Assembly: GCA_002315455.1 (NCBI GenBank)
Contig: DCGG01000124.1
Coordinates: forward strand, 4,044-9,707
Direction: 5' to 3'
DNA length: 5,664 nucleotides
DNA from: Lentisphaeria bacterium UBA1784
GTDB lineage: Bacteria; Verrucomicrobiota; Lentisphaeria; Victivallales; Victivallaceae
Part shown: piece by piece, positions 1-5,664 of the stretch
How the letters are laid out: the number at the start of each line of letters is the position of its first letter
Numbering within the stretch: position 1 is the first letter of the stretch
Made by a program: the position numbers and the translations under genes
The notes under the pieces: generated by a model
Seen by the model: only the letters and a program-made list of their open reading frames with translations
What the model was told of the DNA's origin: nothing
Database searches by the model: none

Positions 1-806
1 GCTCCTACTGCATCGTGCCCTACGTCCGCGGACCGGAACGTTCCCGGGCGTGGGACGAGGTCCTTGCGGACTGCCGGAACGCCGTGGCGGCGGGTTTTCC
101 CGAACTGATCCTCACCGGCGTCAACACCTGCGCTTACCGGGACGGCGGCCGGGACCTCGCCGATCTGACCCGGGCCATCTCCGTGATCGAAGGGGATTTC
201 CGCATCCGGTTGAGTTCCACGGAGCCGCACCCCCGCAACGAATCGCTTCTTGCAACCATGGCGGAGAATCCGCGAATCTGCCGTTTTCTGCACCTCTCGT
301 TGCAGCACGGAAGCGACCGCATCCTCAAAGCCATGAATCGCCATTACACCGCGGCGGATTTCGCCGCCTTCGCGGATGCCGCAAGGGAAATGATCCCCGG
401 CATTCACCTCGGCACCGACGTCATCGTGGGATTCCCCGGCGAGACCGACCGGGACTTTTCCGAAAGTCTGGAGTTCGTGCGGCGGATCGGTTTCGCCAAC
501 GTTCACATCTTCACCTACAGTCCCCGGCCCGGCACTCCGGCGGCGGCCATGCCGGATCAGGTTCCCCCCGCGGTCGCAAAGGAGCGGGCGGACCTTCTCC
601 GCACCGTGGCGGGGGAGTCGGCGGAACGCTTCGGACGCTCCCAGTCCGGGATGGTGCTTCCCGTGATCTTCGAGCGGGAATCCGGAGGTCTCATGCGGGG
701 GTGGAGCGACAACTATCTTGAAGTCACCGCTCCCGCCGGAACCTTCCCCCTCGGGAAGATCGTGCAGGCACCCTACCGGTACCGGAAACCGGGGAAAACG
801 GAATAA
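1..806 (+). CDS. mtaB: tRNA (t6A37) methylthiotransferase MtaB-like, 3' part
   Basis: This is the C-terminal part of a radical SAM methylthiotransferase. The 5' end lies outside the window and the reading frame enters at base 3. Enzymes of this family add a methylthio group to C2 of modified A37 in tRNA; MtaB acts on t6A37 in the cytoplasm. The first visible residues are SYCIVPYVRGPERSR. This is the end of the CxxxCxxC cluster loop, and the two leading bases (gc) fit the preceding Cys codon. Further radical SAM landmarks are LTGVNTCAY (about 113-139), RLSSTEP (about 207-227), HLSLQHGSD (291-317), TDVIVGFPGET (415-447) and YSPRPGTPAAAMPDQVPP. The last 50 or so residues, ending LRGWSDNYLEV...YRYRKPGKTE, match a TRAM-type RNA-binding tail. 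The IPYxRGPxRSR and MPDQV wording favours MtaB over MiaB or RimO, although the N-terminal domain that would confirm this is missing. The stop is TAA at 804-806; the next gene starts 24 bases on. Confidence 0.9.
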   Translation, partial: SYCIVPYVRGPERSRAWDEVLADCRNAVAAGFPELILTGVNTCAYRDGGRDLADLTRAISVIEGDFRIRLSSTEPHPRNESLLATMAENPRICRFLHLSLQHGSDRILKAMNRHYTAADFAAFADAAREMIPGIHLGTDVIVGFPGETDRDFSESLEFVRRIGFANVHIFTYSPRPGTPAAAMPDQVPPAVAKERADLLRTVAGESAERFGRSQSGMVLPVIFERESGGLMRGWSDNYLEVTAPAGTFPLGKIVQAPYRYRKPGKTE

Positions 807-830
807 GCCTTTTACGGAAGGGATCTCTCC

Positions 831-1202
831 ATGATCAGGATATCTTCTCACCTCTGTCTCGGCAGCGACATCGGCGTCAGCGGCAACATGTACGGCGGCC
901 GCCTTCTCTACCTCATGGACGAAGCGGCGGCGATCTTCGCCAAGCGTTATACCGGAGCCCCGCGGCTGGTCACCCGCAGTTTTTCGGGGGTGGATTTCCA
1001 TTCTCCCTGCAAACTGGGCGACATTCTGGACTTTTATGCGGACAACCCCGTCAAGGGCAACACCAGCGTGCAGTTCGATCTGCTGGTGCTGGTGGAGGGC
1101 GAACAGCGCTTCTCCAGCCACTGCGCCTTCGTGGCGGTGGATGAAAACGGACGCAAAACCCCCATCGACTGGAACCGGACCGTTGGAAAACAGGAGAAAT
1201 GA
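831..1202 (+). CDS. Hotdog-fold acyl-CoA thioesterase (YciA/Acot7-like)
   Basis: This 123-residue protein is a single-hotdog acyl-CoA thioesterase, which would hydrolyse acyl-CoA to free acid and CoA in the cytoplasm. The family signature is clear. GNMYGGRLLYLMDEAAAIFA (residues 18-37) forms the central hotdog helix with the conserved Asp (D30). VTRSFSGVDFHSPCKLGD (47-64) is the strand that normally reads vTasvd-vdF-xP-xxGD. GNTS (76-79) and HCAFVAVDENGRKTPI (97-112) complete the domain. Length fits the short single-domain members. One oddity: family members usually have an Asn three residues before the Gly of the GN motif, and here that residue is Gly15 (DIGVSGN), so the usual Asn-Asp active-site pair looks incomplete. 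The start is supported by GGAAGGGA at 816-823, seven bases before the ATG. The TGA lies next to or inside the start of the following gene, which suggests translational coupling. The acyl substrate cannot be told from sequence. Confidence 0.88.
   Translation: MIRISSHLCLGSDIGVSGNMYGGRLLYLMDEAAAIFAKRYTGAPRLVTRSFSGVDFHSPCKLGDILDFYADNPVKGNTSVQFDLLVLVEGEQRFSSHCAFVAVDENGRKTPIDWNRTVGKQEK
1192..1196 (+). promoter_or_regulatory. Ribosome binding site deciding the start of the glycosidase-like gene
   Basis: AGGAG lies at the very end of the thioesterase gene. Two in-frame ATG codons follow, at 1199 and 1205. The first is only 2 bases from this Shine-Dalgarno sequence, while the second is 8 bases away, which is near ideal. 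ATG 1205 is therefore the better start. Start 1199 would give an ATGA overlap with the thioesterase stop and only two extra residues. Confidence 0.6.
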
Positions 1203-1204
1203 CC

Positions 1205-2635
1205 ATGACTGACCACACCCCCTTTGCCATCCGCGGCTTCAACATGTGCGAATCGCTGCTCCGGCACACCCCGGAGGAACTGACCCGTTTCCTGCGGCGG
1301 ATGAAAACCCTTGATTTCAACTCCGCCATCATCCACTACGACTACGGCTTCCGGTGCTACCGGGACCTGATCCTGCGGGAGACTCGGGCGGCAGGGGTGG
1401 ACGTCACCCTCATGACCTTCGGACCCCGGACCTTCTACGGATACTTCGACTGGGACCCCGCATGGGCCGCCAAAGACGAAGCGGGGAAGCCCTTCTGCAA
1501 CGGCCCCGAATGCGAACTGCAGGGATGCGGTTCCAACCCGGAGGCGGTGGAGGTCTTCTATGAGGGCGCAAAAAAGTTCCTGAAAGAACTGCCCCCCGGC
1601 ATCCGCCGGGTCAACATGCGCGCCGGGGACGGAACGTTCTTCTGCCGCTGTCCCAAGTGCCGCGCCCTTTCGGAGAGCGACCGCCACCAGCCCTTCGCAG
1701 ACGCCTTTCTGCGGGCGTGGCAGGAGGTCCGTCCCGACCTGTTGGTGGAGGGCGACGTCTATTACCTGCGCTACGCGCTTCCCACCCATTCCGAAGGCTG
1801 GGGCAAGATGGACCGCATCATGTTCGATACCTTCCCCCGGCTGCTCTACCATCCCATTGGGGAGAAGTGTTCTGTTTCCGCCGAGACGCCGAGGAGCGTT
1901 CTGGACCGGGGGGCGGTCTGCTGGGGCGAGCACGAATCCCCCGCCATGGGCAACCTCAACGAATATCTCCGGATGCAGCAGGACGCGTGGAACCGGCGCT
2001 TCCCGGGCAGCATTTACGTCTTCGAGAACGTCATGAAGCAGGGATACACCGGCATCGACATGCGCTACACGCAGGTGCTGTTGGAGGACATCAAACGCTA
2101 CCGGGAGATGGGCCTCAGCGGGATGCTCTTCGAGGCCTTTGAACCGGGATACCGCTTCAATGCCGGCACCTTCGAGGTACTGGCGAAGGTGCTGAAGGAT
2201 CCGGCCTCTGCGGAGGAGTACGTCCCGACGCCCCTCGAGAAGTACCTCCGGGAGACCGCGCCGCAGGACCGCTACCACAACGATCCCGCCTTCGATGCGG
2301 AAAAGTGGATCGAGGACCCGCTGGAACGGGAACACGTCATCCTGCGCCGGGAACTGGAACACCATCCCTCTGCGGCGGCGTTCCGGGCGTGGGTGGGCTT
2401 TTCCTTCGAGCACAAGGATGAACTGGATGCCCTCTACGTCACCAAACTTGCCAGTCGGATCGCGCTCGCGTCCGGGAAGGTGGAGTTCCGGACCCGGACG
2501 GAGCACGAGGCGGAGTTCTTCCGCCACGTGAAGCTGTGGGATTTCATGGAAGAGCTGGACCGCTCCGGCGCCGATGCTTACGCCGAGACCACCCGCACCT
2601 GCGAAGGGCTGATGGCGTGCGTCGCCGACAAGTAG
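1205..2635 (+). CDS. Uncharacterised glycoside-hydrolase-like TIM-barrel protein
   Basis: I do not recognise a named gene. The 476-residue protein (478 if ATG 1199 is used) has no signal peptide or membrane segment, so it is probably cytoplasmic. Numbering is from ATG 1205. The first 320 or so residues show a repeated strand-helix pattern typical of a (beta/alpha)8 barrel: FAIRGFNMC, FNSAIIHYDYG, VDVTLMTFG, IRRVNMRAGDG, DLLVEGDVYYL, DRIMFDTFPRL, SIYVFENVM and GMLFEAFEP. The stretch CGSNPEAVE (from C108), followed by RAGDGTFFCRCPKCR (D142; C147, C149, C152), resembles the 'CPSNPEV ... DG-x-C-C-x-C' pattern I associate with DUF4838 and GH20/GH67-like barrels. Candidate acidic residues at strand ends are D142, E182, D184, E310 and E313, but no catalytic pair can be assigned. 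The C-terminal 150 or so residues are charged, probably helical, and match nothing I know. Position between a thioesterase and a phosphatase/MFS pair suggests a metabolic role in the same operon. Family assignment is tentative. Confidence 0.7.
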   Translation: MTDHTPFAIRGFNMCESLLRHTPEELTRFLRRMKTLDFNSAIIHYDYGFRCYRDLILRETRAAGVDVTLMTFGPRTFYGYFDWDPAWAAKDEAGKPFCNGPECELQGCGSNPEAVEVFYEGAKKFLKELPPGIRRVNMRAGDGTFFCRCPKCRALSESDRHQPFADAFLRAWQEVRPDLLVEGDVYYLRYALPTHSEGWGKMDRIMFDTFPRLLYHPIGEKCSVSAETPRSVLDRGAVCWGEHESPAMGNLNEYLRMQQDAWNRRFPGSIYVFENVMKQGYTGIDMRYTQVLLEDIKRYREMGLSGMLFEAFEPGYRFNAGTFEVLAKVLKDPASAEEYVPTPLEKYLRETAPQDRYHNDPAFDAEKWIEDPLEREHVILRRELEHHPSAAAFRAWVGFSFEHKDELDALYVTKLASRIALASGKVEFRTRTEHEAEFFRHVKLWDFMEELDRSGADAYAETTRTCEGLMACVADK

Positions 2636-2657
2636 GCGCGAGGGAGGGAGGAAAACG

Positions 2658-3305
2658 ATGAATCTGCAAACCCATTTCCTGCTGGTCCGCCACGGCGAGA
2701 CCGAGGCGAACCTCAACCGTAAACTCGCGGGTTGGCTTGCCACAAACCTCACCGAACTGGGACGCAAACAGGCGGCGGCTCTCGGGAAGGAGTTGGCGGC
2801 AGAACCCATCGACCGCGCCTTCTCAAGCGACTTGCGGCGGGCGGCGGATACGGCGGAGTTGTGTCTCGCCGGGCATCCGGGCCTTCAGGCGGTGCAGAAC
2901 CCGGACCTCCGGGAGTGGAGCGTGGGCGAACTGGAGGGGTACGACATCCCCTCGCTCTTCGTGCCCGGGTCGGAGTTCGTCGCGAAGTGGGAGGATCAAA
3001 ACTTGGACTTCACGCCTCCCGGCGGCGAGTCCCGCTTCCACCTGCGGGCGCGGGTGTTCGGATTCCTCAAACGGTGCGCGCAGGAGCACCCCGGGGAGCG
3101 CATTCTCATCGTCACCCACGGCGCGGCGCTTCAGCAGATATTGATCTCCGTGGCGGGGATTCCGCCGGAGGGATGCTGTGTCGCGCATTCCGGAAACACC
3201 GGTTTGAGCCGTATCCTTTTCGATCACACCATTCAGCGCTGGCGCCTCGTCAGCTGGAACGATACCCACCACCTCCGGGGCGTGGGCGAACACAGTACCT
3301 TTTGA
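2658..3305 (+). CDS. Histidine phosphatase superfamily (phosphoglycerate mutase-like) protein
   Basis: This 215-residue protein belongs to the branch 1 histidine phosphatases, which form a phosphohistidine intermediate and usually dephosphorylate small metabolites. The full catalytic set is visible. LVRHGET (residues 9-15) holds R11 and the nucleophile H12. SSDLRRAADTA (56-66) supplies the second Arg (R61). LREWSVGELEG (84-94) supplies the likely acid E86. VTHGAALQQIL (152-162) holds the second His, H154. LTELGRKQA (31-39) is the usual helix after the first loop. The length fits the phosphatase group (CobC, GpmB, PhoE-like) rather than true cofactor-dependent mutase, which is longer. No feature selects a substrate, and alpha-ribazole phosphatase, sugar phosphatase and GpmB-like roles all remain possible. 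The ATG is backed by a strong GGGAGG at 2646-2651, six bases upstream. It follows the glycosidase-like gene by 22 bases and precedes the transporter by 31 bases. Confidence 0.9.
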   Translation: MNLQTHFLLVRHGETEANLNRKLAGWLATNLTELGRKQAAALGKELAAEPIDRAFSSDLRRAADTAELCLAGHPGLQAVQNPDLREWSVGELEGYDIPSLFVPGSEFVAKWEDQNLDFTPPGGESRFHLRARVFGFLKRCAQEHPGERILIVTHGAALQQILISVAGIPPEGCCVAHSGNTGLSRILFDHTIQRWRLVSWNDTHHLRGVGEHSTF

Positions 3306-3336
3306 CGGGCAAGGACGGATTATAGGTCAGAACATC

Positions 3337-4557
3337 ATGCGGAAACAGAAACTTTTCATCCTCGTTCTCGGGGTGGTGCTCTATTTCATCGCCACCATGA
3401 ACAAAGTGCTGGTCCCGGCGGCGATCCTCGAGGAACTGCTGGGGCTCGGCACGCTCTCCGTGGTCCGGATCTCCGCGCTGGGCGGAGCCTTCTGGTACGG
3501 ATACGCCGGAAGTCAGCTGCTCGCCGGGATTTTCTCCGACCGCTACGGCGGCGTGCGCATCCTGCTGATCGGCGCCGCGCTCTTCTCTTTCGGAACGCTG
3601 CTCTTTCCGTTGACGGGAAACTTTTATCTTATGTTCCTCGGCCGTCTCGTCGCCGGCGTGGGAGGGGGGGCCGTCTTCCTCGGCGTTGCGAAACTGACGG
3701 CGGACCTCTTCTCCGAACGGTTTGCCATGGTCCTCGGGATCATTCTTTTCACAGGGTTCCTCGGGATTCCCTGCAGTACGACCCCCATGATCGCCCTCGT
3801 CAATGCGGCGGGATGGCGTTTCGCCATGCTTCTGCCGGGGATCATCGCGCTGGCGATCCTGATGGGGATCGCGCTGTCTGCGAAGGGGACCATCCAGCCG
3901 GTCCGGCGGGGGAACGCCCTGCTTCCCCTTCTGAAGATGCTGAAAAACGCTCCCATGATGCGGCTCTGTATCGGTTCCTCGGTGCTCTTCGGCGTCTACT
4001 ATCTCGTTCTGACGCTGACGGGGCAGAAGAGCCTCTCGGATCTCTTCGGCATGGACCGGGCCGGGGCGGCAAGGGTCCTGATGCTGATCACGATCTTCGT
4101 TGCCGCGGTGAACGTGGTCGTGGCGCCTCTCCTGAAACTCTGCGGAAACCGCCGCCGGGTCGCGCTTTTTCTCGGTTGCGGCTGTTCCCTCGTCGGAGTT
4201 CTGCTGGGAGTGACGGTTTTCTGCGGAGGAGGCGCGTTGCCGATGCTGTTGTGCAGTTATTTTCTGCTGGCGGTCCCGGGCGGATTTTTTCCGCTTTTCA
4301 GCACCGTCGGGAAGGAGTTGAGCCCTCCGGAGGATGCGGGGCTTGCCGTTGCGTTGGTGAACTTCTCGGCGGCGCTCTGCATCGCGCTCTTCCAGAACGC
4401 AGGGGGCGCGATCCTCGGATGCTATCCCATGGCGGGCACGGCCTTTCCCTCCGCCGCGTACAGGATGCTCTTCCTCGCACTGACGGGGATCGTGATTGCG
4501 GCGACCGTTCTCCTCGCGCGGCTCCCGGAGACCGGGAAAAGGCGGGATCAGCGGTAG
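3337..4557 (+). CDS. Major facilitator superfamily (MFS) transporter
   Basis: This 406-residue integral membrane protein has hydrophobic segments in the 6+6 arrangement of MFS secondary carriers, with a positively charged central loop at about residues 183-206 (AKGTIQPVRRGN...KMLK). The MFS motif A in the loop between helices 2 and 3 is GIFSDRYGGVR (64-74), with D68, R69 and R74. LGRLVAGVGGGAVF (101-114) matches the usual helix 4 motif (R-x-x-G-x-G-x-G). The C-terminal half lacks a clear second motif A; KLCGNRRRVALFLG (267-280) keeps only basic residues there. The substrate cannot be inferred. Only a weak Shine-Dalgarno (AGGT, 3324-3327) precedes the ATG, so translation may rely partly on readthrough from the phosphatase gene. 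The 3' end overlaps the convergent UDG gene by 10 bases. No transmembrane prediction was run; helix count is by eye. Confidence 0.9.
   Translation: MRKQKLFILVLGVVLYFIATMNKVLVPAAILEELLGLGTLSVVRISALGGAFWYGYAGSQLLAGIFSDRYGGVRILLIGAALFSFGTLLFPLTGNFYLMFLGRLVAGVGGGAVFLGVAKLTADLFSERFAMVLGIILFTGFLGIPCSTTPMIALVNAAGWRFAMLLPGIIALAILMGIALSAKGTIQPVRRGNALLPLLKMLKNAPMMRLCIGSSVLFGVYYLVLTLTGQKSLSDLFGMDRAGAARVLMLITIFVAAVNVVVAPLLKLCGNRRRVALFLGCGCSLVGVLLGVTVFCGGGALPMLLCSYFLLAVPGGFFPLFSTVGKELSPPEDAGLAVALVNFSAALCIALFQNAGGAILGCYPMAGTAFPSAAYRMLFLALTGIVIAATVLLARLPETGKRRDQR
4523..4537. terminator. Possible weak hairpin near the convergent gene ends
   Basis: TCCCGG-AGA-CCGGGA is a perfect 6-bp stem with a 3-base loop. 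It sits inside the last codons of the MFS gene and 11 bases past the UDG stop codon on the minus strand. It lacks a U-tract on both strands, so it is not a convincing intrinsic terminator, but it is the only compact hairpin I see at this convergent junction. Confidence 0.2.
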
Positions 4558-5345
4558 GATTTGCCGAACTTCGCCATCACCAGCTGGAGGTCGTGCCACG
4601 CATCCCGCTTGGCGGATTCCTGCCGCAGTAAATAGGCCGGATGGTAGGTGGGCATCACCGGGATGCCATTGTATTCCAGCCAGCGGCCCCGGAGCCGGGT
4701 GATCCCCTCCTGCCGGTTCAGCAGGAAGTGGGCGGCGGTCGCGCCGAGAAGCACGATCACCTTGGGCCGGATCAGTTCGATCTGCCGCACCAGATAACCG
4801 ATGCAGAGGCAGGCTTCCTCCGGGGTGGGGGTGCGGTTGTCCGGCGGTCGGCACTTGACCACGTTGGCGATGTAGACCTCCGCCCGCCTGAACTGCATGG
4901 CGGCGATCATCTTGTCCAGAAGTTGTCCCGCCTTGCCCACGAAGGGACGGCCCTGCCGGTCCTCGTCGGCGCCCGGACCCTCCCCGATGAACATCAGTTC
5001 CGCATGAGGATCCCCCTCGCCGAAGACCGCGTTCTGCCGGTGGCGCCCCAGTTCGCACCTGGCGCAGGTCCGGACCGTTTCGGCCATCTCCTCCAGCGAG
5101 GAACCATCCGCCGCCGCAGGAGCCGCGAAGGTCTGTGCCGTTTTCTGCAACGCCGGCTCCGGAACAGGCTCCAGGGCCGGCGCCGGCTCCGGACGTGCCG
5201 CGACGGCCGTCCTCTGCGGAACGGGCGCGGAGGTGTTCCCCTGCCGGAAACTTTGTTCCAGAGCGGTCAGCAGTTCCGGGGTCACGCCCCGCATGGCGTT
5301 GCGGTCCTTGCGGGCGGCGGCCAGCAGTTGTTCAAAAAGGTCCAT
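4548..5345 (-). CDS. Family 4 uracil-DNA glycosylase, 4Fe-4S type
   Basis: This 265-residue enzyme removes uracil from DNA and starts base excision repair. The catalytic domain covers about residues 85-265. The 4Fe-4S ligands are C94 and C97 (CARC), C165 (KCRPPDNRTPTP) and, by alignment with the family pattern, C181; C179 is an extra nearby Cys. Motif 1 is FIGEGPGADEDRQGRPFVGKAG (residues 119-140, with E122, D129 and F135). The asparagine strand is YIANVVKCRPP (158-168). The HPA motif is TYHPAYLLR (233-241, H235). The KRRIH insertion of UdgX is absent. The N-terminal 35 or so residues look helical, and residues 38-80 form an Ala/Pro-rich, probably flexible linker. The start ATG (5345-5343) has a GGGAGAGA about 11 bases upstream, a slightly long spacing. 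The gene is divergent from argG, and its tail overlaps the MFS gene. Stop is TGA at 4550-4548. Confidence 0.95.
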   Translation of the reverse strand: MDLFEQLLAAARKDRNAMRGVTPELLTALEQSFRQGNTSAPVPQRTAVAARPEPAPALEPVPEPALQKTAQTFAAPAAADGSSLEEMAETVRTCARCELGRHRQNAVFGEGDPHAELMFIGEGPGADEDRQGRPFVGKAGQLLDKMIAAMQFRRAEVYIANVVKCRPPDNRTPTPEEACLCIGYLVRQIELIRPKVIVLLGATAAHFLLNRQEGITRLRGRWLEYNGIPVMPTYHPAYLLRQESAKRDAWHDLQLVMAKFGKSYR

Positions 5346-5388
5346 AGTCCGAAGATTCTCTCCCTTTGCCGTTTGCGAAAAGCGGCGG

Positions 5389-5416
5389 TTGGAGGTATAT
5401 TATACTCTAATATAAT
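5389..5416 (+). promoter_or_regulatory. Predicted sigma70-type promoter for argG
   Basis: A perfect -10 box, TATAAT, lies at 5411-5416. A weak -35 candidate, TTGGAG (3 of 6 matches), lies at 5389-5394 with a 16-base spacer. Transcription would start near 5423, giving argG a 5' leader of about 60 bases. The AT-rich island stands out sharply from the GC-rich surroundings and lies between divergent genes, as a promoter should. The weak -35 suggests activation or a strong reliance on the -10. Confidence 0.6.
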
Positions 5417-5418
5417 AT
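5397..5418. repeat. 22-base palindrome with back-to-back -10 boxes
   Basis: The arms ATATTATA (5397-5404) and TATAATAT (5411-5418) are perfect 8-base inverted repeats around a 6-base centre, CTCTAA. Each arm contains one TATAAT, on opposite strands. It may be a bidirectional promoter core or a regulator's operator overlapping both promoters. It does not match the TGAAT-centred ARG box pattern. Confidence 0.6.
5399..5404 (-). promoter_or_regulatory. Predicted -10 box for the UDG gene
   Basis: Read on the minus strand, 5404-5399 is a perfect TATAAT. Transcription would start near 5392, about 47 bases before the UDG ATG. No acceptable -35 box is seen 16-19 bases upstream on that strand, and there is no extended -10 TG, so the promoter is predicted on the -10 box and position alone. 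Confidence 0.4.
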
Positions 5419-5482
5419 CGGAGCGGACAGATTGAAAGCCGTCCCTCCAAAGAAACACCAAAAAAATCGGAAGGATACGCAA

Positions 5483-5664
5483 ATGAAAGTCGTTGTCGCT
5501 TATTCCGGCGGACTGGACACCTCGGTCATCGTCAAGTGGGTCAAAGAGGCCTATAACGCGGAAGTCGTCTGCTACTGCGCCGACGTGGGCCAGCAGGAGG
5601 AACTCAATGGCCTCGAAGCCAAGGCCATCGCCACCGGCGCCAGCAAGTGCATCATCGACGACCT
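5483..5664 (+). CDS. argG: Argininosuccinate synthase, 5' part
   Basis: This is the N-terminal 60 codons of ArgG, which joins citrulline and aspartate with ATP to make argininosuccinate in arginine biosynthesis. The start MKVVVAYSGGLDTSVI carries the PP-loop ATP-pyrophosphatase motif SGGLDTS (residues 8-14). It is followed by ADVGQ (33-37), EELNGLEAKAIATGASK and the beginning of the IIDDL segment, all in the expected order. GGAAGGA at 5469-5475 lies seven bases before the ATG and fixes the start. The reading frame is also open upstream, but no ATG or RBS supports an earlier start. The gene continues beyond the window. It is divergent from the UDG gene and probably driven by the TATAAT at 5411-5416. 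Confidence 0.97.
   Translation, partial: MKVVVAYSGGLDTSVIVKWVKEAYNAEVVCYCADVGQQEELNGLEAKAIATGASKCIIDD

Noticed and set aside
1643..1660. CRCPKC in the glycosidase-like protein as a radical SAM or zinc-finger motif
   Set aside because: The spacing is CxCxxC, not the radical SAM CxxxCxxC, and a second finger pair is not adjacent. It fits a loop in DUF4838-like barrels better.
1034..2809. Long open frame on the minus strand (591 codons)
   Set aside because: It lies opposite the glycosidase-like gene and parts of its neighbours, has a composition typical of GC-rich antisense frames, and shows no recognisable domain.
3302..3326. TTGACG ... TATAGG as a promoter before the MFS gene
   Set aside because: The spacer is only 13 bases, too short for a sigma70 promoter, and the TTGA overlaps the phosphatase stop codon.
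3250..5058. Long open frame on the minus strand (602 codons)
   Set aside because: It runs antisense to the MFS gene and out of frame through the UDG gene. The translation is Arg/Glu/Gln-rich low-complexity text with no motif.
5397..5418. ArgR operator (ARG box) in front of argG
   Set aside because: The palindrome has no TGAAT/ATTCA half-sites. Its symmetry is explained by the two TATAAT boxes. Another regulator is still possible.
4641..5435. Open frame on the plus strand opposite the UDG gene (264 codons)
   Set aside because: It is the antisense shadow of a clearly recognised uracil-DNA glycosylase, with no domain of its own.
5346..5482. tRNA, small RNA or riboswitch between UDG and argG
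   Set aside because: The region is 137 bases with no cloverleaf, no known riboswitch core and no terminator-like hairpin with a U-tract. Promoter elements and an argG leader explain it.

Overview
The window is dense, GC-rich bacterial chromosome with short intergenic gaps. It carries five co-directional genes on the plus strand, one convergent gene on the minus strand, and the start of a further plus-strand gene at the right edge. The style of the proteins (a cytoplasmic, cysteine-rich glycoside-hydrolase-like TIM barrel, a family 4 uracil-DNA glycosylase with a long Ala/Pro linker, an MtaB-type methylthiotransferase) suggests a member of the PVC group, possibly Lentisphaeria/Victivallales. 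This is an impression from protein style, not from a search.

Region 1 (1-4557, plus strand) reads as one operon-like run. It holds the 3' part of a tRNA methylthiotransferase (mtaB-like), a small hotdog acyl-CoA thioesterase, a protein of about 476 residues that looks like a (beta/alpha)8 glycoside-hydrolase-like domain of unknown activity, a histidine-phosphatase-superfamily enzyme, and a 12-helix MFS transporter. Gaps are 24, about 2 (or a 4-base overlap), 22 and 31 bases. No promoter or terminator is evident between the genes, so co-transcription is likely. The last three (glycosidase-like, phosphatase, transporter) could form a small carbohydrate uptake and processing set, but no substrate can be read from the sequence.

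Region 2 (4548-5345, minus strand) is a 4Fe-4S family 4 uracil-DNA glycosylase. Its 3' end overlaps the 3' end of the MFS gene by 10 bases, tail to tail.

Region 3 (5346-5482) is the only true intergenic region: 137 bases between the divergent UDG and argG genes. It contains a short AT-rich island that is a near-perfect 22-base palindrome made of two back-to-back TATAAT boxes, one per strand. This is a good candidate for a shared bidirectional promoter. Region 4 (5483-5664) is the first 60 codons of argG, argininosuccinate synthase, cut by the window edge.

Most of the window is ordinary housekeeping and metabolism. I see no CRISPR, mobile element, RNA gene or defence system. The points most worth a second look are the uncharacterised glycosidase-like protein, the thioesterase that lacks the usual motif Asn, and the palindromic divergent promoter.
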